Below, in pieces: positions 47,101 through 54,884 of a DNA stretch of 64,000 nucleotides. Each line of letters opens with the position of its first letter. Position 1 is the stretch's first letter. Source of the DNA: Mycoplasmatota bacterium (GTDB lineage: Bacteria; Bacillota_I; Bacilli_A; Izemoplasmatales; Hujiaoplasmataceae); NCBI GenBank assembly GCA_016342455.1, contig JAEIOE010000005.1, positions 20,256 through 84,255 of the forward strand, read 5' to 3'. The notes under the pieces are model-generated. The model saw nothing but the letters and a program-made list of their open reading frames with translations. It was not told where the DNA came from and did not search any database. A program made the translations under genes and the position numbers.

Positions 47101-47369
47101 CTTCATTTGTTAGATTATTTGAACAAGCAAAATCAAGCAAAATGCATGATTCAATTGGATTAATTATCTTTGATGAAGTATTTGATAAAATGGATACATC
47201 AAGAATTAAGGCAATGATGCAGTTCATACAAAAATTACCAGTACAAATTATCTTAGCTACACCACCACAAAAGATGGAAGTATTATCTAAATTTACAGAT
47301 ACTACAGTAGTCACATTACGTGATGGACGTAACGCAAGAGCCTATGAGGCAATCAGAAATATGGAATAA
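44127..47369 (+). CDS. jetC: JetC-like SMC ATPase (MukB/MksB-like)
   Basis: 1080 residues. ABC head: Walker A GQNATGKST at residues 30-38, signature SGGE at 978-981, Walker B LIIFDEVFD near 1012 with D-loop KMDTSRI. Between them run two long coiled coils (about 230-430 and 640-870) around a hinge-like region near 450-620, the SMC plan. In Wadjet, JetABC extrudes DNA loops and JetD cuts small circles. Start 44127 follows AAGGAAG by 8 bases. A strong terminator comes right after this gene, and no JetD nuclease gene follows. Confidence 0.9.
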   Translation: MKKLTKIRLINWHYFANETIHIKNNTLITGQNATGKSTIIDAVAFVITAGDQIFNLAANEKSKRDLRGYVKCKLGTNKQEYLREGDITGHVALEFYDETKQTYFTVGTVIDVFGDIVAPKVAFWHFDGMMEEELFTDEEGKIKTITQFKKSKKASHIYRTRREAKLSFRSLFGSINETYFSLIPKALAFKPIPDVKDFIYRYLLEEKVLDVESIKESINSYRDLEATLKVIKRKVTDLEDIKAIYEEIQKNSDQKHFYEYFMELLEIEINKNEISSLNTKLTQISIAKDKNKKQIEEINTQLTLLDERSKEIYSMLSSNDTFKMAELYDKEIKDLTKKIDTQGEIRAYSKKKFKKTKPIITELKTEHKRPIYNDLAKLELSKVNEENYDDTKLQLLKLNQKLETVVDDNKEELGRLNHIKNSLIEEINGIYMTLKDLENHNLRYNPMVKKLQSSIIQGVKRRYDVDINVHILCELLEISSPEWHDTVEDYLGNQRFNLIVEPRYFDVALEVYNEVKDSLGIYGLGLVNTKKIQHFKNFRENSLASIISSENIDARHYVNMICGNLIMVKEVSELETYPQAITLSGMVYRSYTVRSLNKKTEKPFIGKKAQEQQLDKWRRLANEIKIRFNKIQGEIQVATEEISAVNSLDIRGIITMLDSFYDVEALKERLKEVTKKKEQLSEETLTELRIDYEGIKEEIRGFEVNRQKAYEKNGKYNSDELKYHERILDFEKAISKYSKRVDKQSDEDLTIETNARNLYNEEIAKSSVSSIRETYQNRILSELETITNLEDSLRTKQVRYTGQFNLSYQFGKEYIQDYLDELNKLVKSELVKYESKVREARESAEKLFKEDFIAKLRNYIISAQNEIKHINSTLANIQFGDDTYEFIFPKSKQYGDYYDMVLSDESLKAGTEMLNYDFEMKYQRQLEELFVNLASEDLNAPGAVNKFTDYRTYMDYDILILNNRGETTLYSKVFKEKSGGETQVPFYVATLASFVRLFEQAKSSKMHDSIGLIIFDEVFDKMDTSRIKAMMQFIQKLPVQIILATPPQKMEVLSKFTDTTVVTLRDGRNARAYEAIRNME

Positions 47370-47374
47370 TATAT

Positions 47375-47402
47375 AAAGGGTGCTGCGAAAGCACCCTTTT
47401 TA
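47375..47402 (+). terminator. Terminator after jetC
   Basis: 10-bp stem AAAGGGTGCT/AGCACCCTTT with a 5-base loop and a short T tail. It marks the right edge of the accessory island. Confidence 0.88.
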
Positions 47403-47447
47403 CTACTCAATCTATTAAAAATATGTTATTATTTAGGTGGTGATATT

Positions 47448-48164
47448 ATGCAAAGGTATTTTATTAAAGATGAACAAATCAATGATTTATTAGTAACAAT
47501 TTCAGGTAGTGACTTCCACCACATTAAAAATGTGATGCGTTTTAAAGTTGGAACGAATGTAACGGTTGTAAGTTATTCGGGGAAAACATTTCTTACGGAG
47601 CTCATTACTTTTGACAAAAGTACAGTAACTTTAAAAATAGTAGAAGAGTTAGCGGTTATTAATAACACGCTAAATATTACGTTAGCGCAAGCTTTAATTA
47701 AAAGAGAAAAGTTTGAACTAGTCTTACAAAAGGCAAGCGAATTAGGCGTAAAAGAAATTATTCCTTTAGAAACAAAGCATTCAATCATTAAAATAGATAA
47801 CTTTGATAAAAAGAAACTACGTTATGAAACAATAGTAAAAGAAGCGGCTGAACAATCTGAAAGAAATACTGTTCCGAAGATATCTGAGATATCAGATATC
47901 AAGTCTTTGCCATTTGAAGACTATGACTTTGTTTTAACAGCCTATGCTAGGAATGAACAAGTTTCGTTATTAGAGGAGTTAAAACAAATACCTTCCAATA
48001 AATCTGTATTATTACTGATTGGTCCGGAAGGTGGATTTGATCCATTAGAAATAGAATTCTTAGAATCTAAATCTAAATTGATTTCTTTAGGAAATACCAT
48101 ACTGAGAAGCGAAACGGCAGCTATCTATTTGATTTCTGCAATTCGCTTAATCTGGGAGAATTAA
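47448..48164 (+). CDS. rsmE: 16S rRNA (uracil(1498)-N3)-methyltransferase
   Basis: RsmE methylates U1498 of 16S rRNA with S-adenosylmethionine. The 238-residue SPOUT protein has an N-terminal PUA-like domain (DFHHIKNVMRFKVG), QALIKREKFELVLQKASELGVKEIIPL, EAAEQSERNTVPKI and the SAM knot LLIGPEGGFDPLEIEFLES..SLGNTILRSETAAIYLISAI. It is followed by mtaB after one base. In many Firmicutes this pair follows dnaJ-prmA; prmA is not seen here. Confidence 0.96.
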   Translation: MQRYFIKDEQINDLLVTISGSDFHHIKNVMRFKVGTNVTVVSYSGKTFLTELITFDKSTVTLKIVEELAVINNTLNITLAQALIKREKFELVLQKASELGVKEIIPLETKHSIIKIDNFDKKKLRYETIVKEAAEQSERNTVPKISEISDIKSLPFEDYDFVLTAYARNEQVSLLEELKQIPSNKSVLLLIGPEGGFDPLEIEFLESKSKLISLGNTILRSETAAIYLISAIRLIWEN

Positions 48165-48165
48165 T

Positions 48166-49455
48166 ATGAAAGTAGCTTTTTATACATTAGGATGCAAAGT
48201 AAATTCCTATGAGACCGAAGCTTCAATCGAAAGTTTCTTCGCCAAGGGCTTTGAAATTGTAGATTTTGAAGACTTCAGTGATATCTATATCATTAACACT
48301 TGTATGGTAACCAATATGGGTGAAAGAAAATCTAAAAAAATAATTAGAAGACCATACGCTATTAATAAAGAAGCTATCGTTATTGTCATGGGTTGTTTAA
48401 GTCAATTAAAAGCGGAAGAGATATTAGCGATTGATGGAGTTAAGATAGTCTTAGGAACAACAAACCGAGATAAAATTCTTGACTATTTAAATGAATATTT
48501 AGAATTCAAACAAATACTAAATAAAGTGGAAGTTCTAAAAAATGACGAAAAGTTTGATAATCTTTTTATTTCTGACTTTAAAGGTCATCAAAGAGCTTTT
48601 TTAAAGATTCAAGATGGTTGTAATAACTTTTGTTCATATTGCATTATTCCTTATACAAGAGGTAGAATCAGATCAAAAGCAAAAGATATTGTGTTAAAAG
48701 AAGCGAAACAATTGGTTGAAAGTGGTCATATAGAGATAGTCCTAACTGGTATTCATACTGGCGGTTATGGAGAGGACCTAGAAGATTATAGCTTCGCACA
48801 ACTCTTAAAAGATCTAGAAACAGTAGAAGGTTTAAAAAGAGTCAGAATATCTTCTATTGAAATTACTGAATTAACAGATGAAGTAATTGAAATCATTAAG
48901 AATTCAAAAATAATTGTGAATCATATTCATATTCCACTTCAAGGTGGAAACGATAAAATATTAAAAGCGATGAATCGTAAATATACAACAAAAGAATACA
49001 AGAATTTTATTAATAAACTGAGAGATAATATTAAAGATTTGGCTGTTACAACGGATATCATAGTTGGATTTCCTGGCGAAACTGATGAGGATTTCTTAGA
49101 TGCAGTTCAATTTATCAAAGAGATTAACTTTCAAGAATTGCATGTTTTTCCTTTTTCAAGAAGAGCTGGAACCGTAGCGGATAAGTTAAATGGCCAAGTA
49201 AACGGTGTAATTAAAAAAGCAAGAGTTCACGATCTCTTAGAATTAAGCGAACAACTAAAAAAAGAACACATACAGAAACAATTAAATAGGTTACATTTAG
49301 TGATACCTGAACAGATGAAAGATGGTCTTCTACAGGGACATACGAGAGACTATATCAAAGTATGCTTCAAAGGAGATGAATCATTAATCGGTCAGGAAAT
49401 ACCTGTAATGATTAAATATATAGGAGAGAACTGTAACCTAGCGGAGATGATCTAG
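48166..49455 (+). CDS. mtaB: tRNA (t6A37) methylthiotransferase MtaB
   Basis: A radical SAM enzyme that turns t6A37 into ms2t6A37. The 429-residue protein has the UPF0004 domain with TLGCKVNSYET, INTCMVTNMGERKSKK and MGCLSQ (three Cys of the auxiliary cluster), the radical SAM motif CNNFCSYCIIPYTRGRIRSK, and a C-terminal TRAM-like domain. These distinguish MtaB (KVNxYE, RGRxRS) from MiaB. It is one base after rsmE, in the usual yqeU-yqeV order. Confidence 0.95.
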   Translation: MKVAFYTLGCKVNSYETEASIESFFAKGFEIVDFEDFSDIYIINTCMVTNMGERKSKKIIRRPYAINKEAIVIVMGCLSQLKAEEILAIDGVKIVLGTTNRDKILDYLNEYLEFKQILNKVEVLKNDEKFDNLFISDFKGHQRAFLKIQDGCNNFCSYCIIPYTRGRIRSKAKDIVLKEAKQLVESGHIEIVLTGIHTGGYGEDLEDYSFAQLLKDLETVEGLKRVRISSIEITELTDEVIEIIKNSKIIVNHIHIPLQGGNDKILKAMNRKYTTKEYKNFINKLRDNIKDLAVTTDIIVGFPGETDEDFLDAVQFIKEINFQELHVFPFSRRAGTVADKLNGQVNGVIKKARVHDLLELSEQLKKEHIQKQLNRLHLVIPEQMKDGLLQGHTRDYIKVCFKGDESLIGQEIPVMIKYIGENCNLAEMI

Positions 49456-49474
49456 CAGTGTAAGGAGCGTTATT

Positions 49475-51037
49475 ATGTATATTGAATATTGGGACAAATT
49501 AAGAATAAAAGCACTAAGTTCTCAAGAAAAATGCGACTGGTTTGATGTATATAATAATGGTTTATTAGAAGATAGAGGTTATTCACAAAAAAAACTATCA
49601 ATTGAAGAAGTTTTAGAAATAAATAAAAAAATTAAGAATGAGTATTTTGAATATTTAGAATCTTTAGTTGAAGATTCTAATTTTCAATTTTATACAGTCT
49701 TAAAAGATGACTCTAAAAAGATTGTTTCCTTATCACGTCTTATTAAACGTGATCAAGTAATATATATAGCAGGGCTTGAAACACATAGGGACTTTAGAAG
49801 AATTGGCTATGCAAAACAAGTGCTTCAAGCAACGATAAAAAAAGCTTTCGAAGAAGCTTATGAATCTATCCATTCGGTTGTAAGAAACTGGAATATTGCT
49901 TCTATAAAAACACATGAGTCTTTAGGCTTTAAAGTATCTGAAAACAAAGGGGATAATTTGGTATATAGTTTAAACAACATTAATCAAATTATCAAACCGA
50001 TTTTCGAAGAATTTCTTGATACAAAAATACTTAGTTTGCGATTACTTAACGAGAGAACGCAATTAGATGATATTCGATTTAACTATGAAATTATCACCGA
50101 ATCTGCTAAATACGTGGGAAAGCTTCATTCAAATAGTTTTACAAAAGTTAACCGCTTATTTGAAACTGCTAAGTTAATCAATATTTATAATGACACTGGA
50201 TATTTCACTCCTAAATACATTGTATCTATTCGCTTTGGTATTGCTCACAACTACAATATTTTTGGAAGAATTTATTGTTTGTGGGTTGAAGAATATAAAA
50301 GTCATTTGACTATTTCTGAAGTGTTAATAAAAGATGCGAATGCGCTAAAAAAGATAGAAAAACTAAAAATGACTCAAGTTCCTGAGTATATTGGGAAAAT
50401 CGCTAGTTTTACGAAAAACCTTAACTACGATACTTATGGGCCATATCGTTTATTCCAAGCATTTGACACTAGCAGTTCAGTGGATGAGTATGAAGAATAT
50501 TTATCTAAAGCTTACAACCTGTTGATGAATGATATACAAATTGATATGACTACTTTGCAAAAAGTATATAAAGGATTTTTTAAACTTAGAAAACACATTA
50601 AAAAAAGATATAGTGATTTACCCTATGCAGTATTCCAATCTGACTTGCAAGATGACAATGTGTTAATAGATGAGGACTATAACTTTGTTGGACTCATTGA
50701 TTTTAATCTTGCAGGAAGAGAAAAAGTAATCACTTATTTAATCAATGAATTAGCATATCAAGAATTAGAATCGATTCATAAGTTTTGGGTTGATGATATA
50801 TATATTAATCGCTACCTAGATATCTTCAAAGAACAACTTAGAATATTTCAAAAGTTTTATCAATTTAACGACTTAGAAAAAGAATTATTCACAGATCTCT
50901 ATAAAGCAATTATTCCGTTTAAGTTTTATCCCTTAACTGAAATAATCGGACACTTTAAATTAGGGAACATTGAGGAAGTTAATTTTCGCTTAAAATGGAT
51001 GGAAAAAATTCTTGAGTTAGACATTCAATTTTTCTAA
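49475..51037 (+). CDS. GNAT acetyltransferase fused to an aminoglycoside-phosphotransferase-like domain
   Basis: 520 residues. The N-terminal GNAT domain (about 1-165) has LETHRDFRRIGYAKQVLQATIKKAF, the acetyl-CoA pyrophosphate loop, and NWNIASIKTHESLGFKV. The C-terminal part (about 205-510) is APH/choline-kinase-like, with AVFQSDLQDDNVLIDEDYNFVGLIDFNLAG. The catalytic Asp and Asn are kept, but the usual HGD is QSD and DFG/DFD is DFN. The domain order is that of the bifunctional AAC(6')-APH(2'') enzymes, but sequence similarity to drug-resistance enzymes looks remote. The substrate is unknown. It lies 20 bases after mtaB. Confidence 0.72.
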   Translation: MYIEYWDKLRIKALSSQEKCDWFDVYNNGLLEDRGYSQKKLSIEEVLEINKKIKNEYFEYLESLVEDSNFQFYTVLKDDSKKIVSLSRLIKRDQVIYIAGLETHRDFRRIGYAKQVLQATIKKAFEEAYESIHSVVRNWNIASIKTHESLGFKVSENKGDNLVYSLNNINQIIKPIFEEFLDTKILSLRLLNERTQLDDIRFNYEIITESAKYVGKLHSNSFTKVNRLFETAKLINIYNDTGYFTPKYIVSIRFGIAHNYNIFGRIYCLWVEEYKSHLTISEVLIKDANALKKIEKLKMTQVPEYIGKIASFTKNLNYDTYGPYRLFQAFDTSSSVDEYEEYLSKAYNLLMNDIQIDMTTLQKVYKGFFKLRKHIKKRYSDLPYAVFQSDLQDDNVLIDEDYNFVGLIDFNLAGREKVITYLINELAYQELESIHKFWVDDIYINRYLDIFKEQLRIFQKFYQFNDLEKELFTDLYKAIIPFKFYPLTEIIGHFKLGNIEEVNFRLKWMEKILELDIQFF

Positions 51038-51040
51038 AAA

Positions 51041-51071
51041 AAATATCCAGCAAAAATTTGCTGGATATTTT
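51041..51071. terminator. Bidirectional terminator after the GNAT-APH gene
   Basis: Perfect 14-bp stem AAATATCCAGCAAA/TTTGCTGGATATTT with a 2-base loop, flanked by A and T runs. It serves both converging genes. Confidence 0.9.
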
Positions 51072-51073
51072 AT

Positions 51074-51760
51074 TTATCTTTTTCTTTTTCTAGCTTTCTT
51101 GTCTTTTGCTTTTTGAACTTTATCTAAAGCTTTTAATTCTTTTCTAGATAGTTTTTTCTCTTTTACTTTACGTTTACCACGTTTTGGGTTTTTAACGATA
51201 CTATAAGTTAATACATAATCATTATCATGATTTACAAAACGATATGGTGCACCTTCATGAATATTAAGTGGCAATTCAAATAAGAAGCCAAGATAAGCAT
51301 TCATCATTTGATACTTATTACAAGCCTTAATGATACCTGATACTTTTCTTTTCTTGTACCAACGGTATAGAACCTTATCATTATCATCTAATAGTAAGAT
51401 AACAATTTGATTCTTCGCTTTATCAGAAGTAGTAAAACTTTTAAGCAATACTTGTTCAGGAATATTCTTTACATAGTATTCCAAGTATTTTTTAACCTTT
51501 CTTTTACCTTTTCCTTTTAAAACTTTATAGGTATTAGTTTGGTCCTTTGCGTAATTGTTTATAATCTCTTCATTTAAAAGATTTCCGTTAAATTTTTTAT
51601 TTATTGTTTTATCTATTTTACGATAAAACTTTTTATATCTGCTTGCGTATTTACTAGAATTAGTTAAAGCTGCTATAAATACAAATACAACGATAACACC
51701 AACTGCTATTAAAATAATAGTCGTTAAACTCCAGTCAGCTACATTTAAAAAAACCATCAT
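51074..51760 (-). CDS. Membrane-anchored basic protein of unknown function
   Basis: 228 residues. One membrane helix near the N-terminus (TTIILIAVGVIVVFVFIAAL) is followed by a cytoplasmic domain with YKVLKGKGKRKVKKYLEYYV, VILLLDDNDKVLYRWYKKRKV and YRFVNHDNDYVLTYSIVK, and a strongly basic tail of about 35 residues rich in Lys and Arg. The tail may bind RNA or ribosomes. I do not recognise the family. GAGGGAGAT lies just before the ATG. It diverges from rpsU, with about 170 bases between them. Confidence 0.6.
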   Translation of the reverse strand: MMVFLNVADWSLTTIILIAVGVIVVFVFIAALTNSSKYASRYKKFYRKIDKTINKKFNGNLLNEEIINNYAKDQTNTYKVLKGKGKRKVKKYLEYYVKNIPEQVLLKSFTTSDKAKNQIVILLLDDNDKVLYRWYKKRKVSGIIKACNKYQMMNAYLGFLFELPLNIHEGAPYRFVNHDNDYVLTYSIVKNPKRGKRKVKEKKLSRKELKALDKVQKAKDKKARKRKR

Positions 51761-51869
51761 GTTATCTCCCTCTTTTTGGTATATCTTCTATTTTTATTAA
51801 TATTCTTTTTTAATATATTTATTTTATCACAATATAGAGTAAAATAAAACAATCTTCAAAAAATAAAAG

Positions 51870-51898
51870 TTTACAAATGACTAATAATTTAGTATAAT
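51870..51898 (+). promoter_or_regulatory. Promoter of rpsU
   Basis: TTTACA (51870-51875), 17 bases, TATAAT (51893-51898), about 30 bases before the start codon. Confidence 0.88.
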
Positions 51899-51927
51899 GT
51901 CTATGGTAAAGAAAAGGGGTGAAAGCA

Positions 51928-52098
51928 ATGGCTAAAACAGTTGTAAGAGAAAACGAATCTATCGAAGATGTTCTTCGTCGTTTTAAAAGAGATGTTTCAC
52001 GTGCTGGAACATTAGCTCAAGCCCGTAAGAAAGAGTATTATGAAAAGCCAAGTGTAACAAAGAAACTTAAGGCTAAAGCAAATTCACGTAATAAATAA
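51928..52098 (+). CDS. rpsU: 30S ribosomal protein S21
   Basis: 56 residues: [43 protein letters not shown] and a basic end, the classic bS21. It has its own promoter, an aaggggtga ribosome site and a terminator. It lies ahead of phoH as is common in Firmicutes, where yqeY often sits between them; yqeY is absent here. Confidence 0.96.
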   Translation: MAKTVVRENESIEDVLRRFKRDVSRAGTLAQARKKEYYEKPSVTKKLKAKANSRNK

Positions 52099-52108
52099 TT
52101 AACAAAAT

Positions 52109-52143
52109 ATGACAATTCTTATTCGGAATTGTCATTCTTTTTT
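52109..52143 (+). terminator. Terminator after rpsU
   Basis: 10-bp stem ATGACAATTC/GAATTGTCAT with a 7-base loop and a T-rich tail. Confidence 0.9.
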
Positions 52144-52207
52144 CCTTAAAACAATCTCTTAGAGCCTTTGATTGTGGTATAATAATACAAAAGGAGTGAT
52201 TAATTTA

Positions 52208-53176
52208 GTGACTAATATTCTTAAATTGGAAAGCGATTTTAAAAACTTAAATGAAATGATAGAATTATTTGGTTCTAACGACAAAAATTTGAAACTATTA
52301 CAGAAACTATTTCTTGTAGAAATATATTCTAATAACAAAGATATTGTCGTGGATTCTAATGATCCATTAATCATTTCGGAACTTACTGAAATGATAGGTA
52401 TTCTTATTAAACTTATCAGACACAATGTAGTGATTGGTGAAAGAGACATCATTTATATCAAACAATTACTATTAGAATCTAGTAAAGAAGAAATACTAGC
52501 TATATTTCTAAATAGAAAAGAGATTATCAAAACACTATCTGGAAAACCTGTTTTTCCAAAAACATTAAATCAAAAGCGTTATGTTTCTGCTATTGAAAAT
52601 AACACAATTGTTTTCGGTATTGGACCAGCTGGTACTGGTAAAACATATTTAGCCGTATTAATGGCTTTAAAGGAATTAAAAAATCATTCAATTAAACGAA
52701 TTATTTTAACAAGACCAGCTGTAGAAGCTGGAGAGAGTCTAGGCTTTTTACCTGGCGACTTAAAAGAAAAAGTAGACCCTTATTTAAGACCATTATATGA
52801 TGCAATACACGAAGTATTAGGTCAAAGACTTGCGGAAGAATACATCGAAAAAGGAATTATCGAAATAGCTCCTCTCGCTTTTATGCGAGGGCGTACCTTA
52901 GATAAGGCTTTTGTCATCCTTGATGAAGCGCAAAATACAACTATCAATCAAATGAAGCTTTTCCTAACTAGGTTAGGCTTTGGTTCTAAAATGATAGTTA
53001 CGGGGGATATCACTCAAAGTGATTTACCGAATAAGATGATTTCGGGACTGGTAAAAGCTTCTGAAATACTGAAAGATATTGATTCGGTTAACATCCTCTA
53101 TTTCGATGATAAAGATGTAGTAAGACATCCGCTTGTTCAATCAATTATTAAGAGGTTTGAAAATGATCAAAATTAA
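52208..53176 (+). CDS. phoH: PhoH family ATPase
   Basis: 322 residues. N-terminal KH-like region (about 1-100), then the P-loop GIGPAGTGKTYLAVLMAL near 140, TRPAVEAGESLGFLPGDLKEKVDPYLRPLYD, APLAFMRGRTLDKAFVILDEAQN (Walker B) and VTGDITQSDLP. This is the YbeZ/PhoH type that works with YbeY in rRNA processing. A GTG start at 52208 is preferred because AAGGAG lies 11 bases before it and no better in-frame codon fits. A TATAAT at 52179-52184 may be its promoter. It overlaps ybeY by 14 bases. Confidence 0.92.
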   Translation: MTNILKLESDFKNLNEMIELFGSNDKNLKLLQKLFLVEIYSNNKDIVVDSNDPLIISELTEMIGILIKLIRHNVVIGERDIIYIKQLLLESSKEEILAIFLNRKEIIKTLSGKPVFPKTLNQKRYVSAIENNTIVFGIGPAGTGKTYLAVLMALKELKNHSIKRIILTRPAVEAGESLGFLPGDLKEKVDPYLRPLYDAIHEVLGQRLAEEYIEKGIIEIAPLAFMRGRTLDKAFVILDEAQNTTINQMKLFLTRLGFGSKMIVTGDITQSDLPNKMISGLVKASEILKDIDSVNILYFDDKDVVRHPLVQSIIKRFENDQN

Positions 53177-53591
53177 TTATGTTAATCAATACAACAAAAA
53201 AAATGCATATAAAAAAGCGATAACGAAAATGTTTAAGAAAGCATATCGCGATTTGGAACTTATTGAGAAAGTAGTTGTCTCAGTTATTTTTGTTACTAAT
53301 GAGGCAATTCAGGAGTTAAATAAAAACTTCAGGAATTTAGATCAAGCAACTGATGTTCTAAGTTTTGAAAATATAGATGATTTAGAAGAAGTTGGAGATA
53401 TTTTTATTTCTATTGATAAAGTAGAAGAACAAGCAAAGGAATTAGCACATTCATTTGAATATGAATTGGTCTATTTAGCAGTACATGGTTTATTACACTG
53501 TTTGGGTTATGATCATATTGATGATGAGGATGCATTAGAAATGGATAAAAGACAAAAATTGATAATGAGTAACACGAAATATACGAGGTAG
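53163..53591 (+). CDS. ybeY: Endoribonuclease YbeY
   Basis: YbeY takes part in 16S rRNA 3' maturation and ribosome quality control. The 142-residue protein contains ATDVLSFE and the metal motif HGLLHCLGYDH (three His). The start at 53163 lies inside the end of phoH and follows aagagg. An earlier in-frame ATG at 53133 lies deeper in phoH and has no family sequence. It is followed by cdd after 4 bases. Confidence 0.95.
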   Translation: MIKINYVNQYNKKNAYKKAITKMFKKAYRDLELIEKVVVSVIFVTNEAIQELNKNFRNLDQATDVLSFENIDDLEEVGDIFISIDKVEEQAKELAHSFEYELVYLAVHGLLHCLGYDHIDDEDALEMDKRQKLIMSNTKYTR

Positions 53592-53595
53592 AAAA

Positions 53596-53988
53596 ATGAA
53601 AGAATTATATGAAATTGCAAAAGAAAATATTAAGAACGCTTATGTACCATACTCAAAATTTAGAGTATCAGCTGCTTTAAAATTAAAAAATGGAGAAGTT
53701 TACAAAGGAGTAAACGTTGAAAACGCTGCTTATGGACTTTGTAACTGTGCGGAAAGATCTGCTTTATTCGCCGCTTATTCTAACGGAGTAAGAAAAGATG
53801 ACATTGAAAGTATCTTAGTTTATACAGACCAAGAGCACTATGTATCTCCTTGTGGATCATGCCGTCAAGTGATTAGTGAGTTAATGCCACAAGACGCTAC
53901 TGTCTTCTTAGCGACTAGCAAAGGCGATATCAAAGAAATTAAGAATAAGGACTTACTACCATTTGGCTTCTCTAGCGAGGATATGTAA
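53596..53988 (+). CDS. cdd: Cytidine deaminase
   Basis: It deaminates cytidine and deoxycytidine to uridine forms in pyrimidine salvage. The 130-residue protein has YSKFRVSAALKLKNGEVYKGVNVENAAYGL, the zinc/catalytic CAERSA and PCGSCRQVISE (Cys, Glu, Cys, Cys). It is the small tetrameric type. It overlaps era by one base, in the common cdd-era order. Confidence 0.96.
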   Translation: MKELYEIAKENIKNAYVPYSKFRVSAALKLKNGEVYKGVNVENAAYGLCNCAERSALFAAYSNGVRKDDIESILVYTDQEHYVSPCGSCRQVISELMPQDATVFLATSKGDIKEIKNKDLLPFGFSSEDM

Positions 53989-54884
53989 TGTTCAAATCAG
54001 GCTTTGTATCAATTATTGGAGAACCTAATGTTGGTAAATCAACATTACTAAATAGAATTATAAAACAAAAAGTGGCTATCGTTTCTAATAAACCACAAAC
54101 TACCAGAAATGTATTTTCTGGTATTTATAATGATGGGAATTCACAAATAATCTTTTTGGATACCCCAGGAATTCATAAAGCAAAAACAAAATTAGGCGAA
54201 TATATGTCAAGTGCAGCTATCTCTACTGTTAAATCAGTTGATTTAGTATTATTTCTAATCAATGCATATGATAAGGTATTAGATTACAATATTGAAATTT
54301 TAAAAACCTTAAAAAATGTAAAAACGCCGATTTTCTTAGTTATCAATAAGATGGACACTATTGAAGATGTTGATAGACTTGAAACTTATATAAACGAATA
54401 TAAAAAAATTCTCGACTTTAAAGGCATATTTGGTATTTCAGCACTTAAAGGAGATAATGTTATTTTATTAGTGGAAGATATTAAAAAAGAGTTGGTTGCT
54501 GGACCGAAGTTTTATCCAGAGGGAGAAATTTCTGATAGACCAGAAACGTTTTTAATTCAAGAGTTTATACGTGAAAAAATACTAGAATTAACACATGAGG
54601 AAATCCCTCATTCAGTAATGGTGTATTTAGAACAGTTTAAAGAAAAGAAAAACATCATAAATATCATGGCGACTATCGTTTGTGAACGAAAATCGCAAAA
54701 AGGTATTTTGATTGGAAAACAAGGTCATATGTTAAAGATGGTAGGTTCAAAATCTCGTGTTGATATTGAAGCGCTCCTTAAGAAAAAAGTCTATTTAGAG
54801 ATATTTGTTAAGGTGGAAGCTGATTGGCGAAACCGCGAATACTACCTAAAAAATTATGGCTATAAACCTGATCAAAATGGGTGA
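53988..54884 (+). CDS. era: GTPase Era
   Basis: Era binds the 3' end of 16S rRNA and assists 30S assembly. The 298-residue protein has G1 GEPNVGKSTLL, G3 DTPGIHKA, G4 NKMD, G5 SALKG and a C-terminal KH domain (GILIGKQGHMLKMVGSKSRVDIEALL). ATG overlaps the cdd stop. The stop TGA overlaps the recO start region. Confidence 0.97.
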   Translation: MFKSGFVSIIGEPNVGKSTLLNRIIKQKVAIVSNKPQTTRNVFSGIYNDGNSQIIFLDTPGIHKAKTKLGEYMSSAAISTVKSVDLVLFLINAYDKVLDYNIEILKTLKNVKTPIFLVINKMDTIEDVDRLETYINEYKKILDFKGIFGISALKGDNVILLVEDIKKELVAGPKFYPEGEISDRPETFLIQEFIREKILELTHEEIPHSVMVYLEQFKEKKNIINIMATIVCERKSQKGILIGKQGHMLKMVGSKSRVDIEALLKKKVYLEIFVKVEADWRNREYYLKNYGYKPDQNG

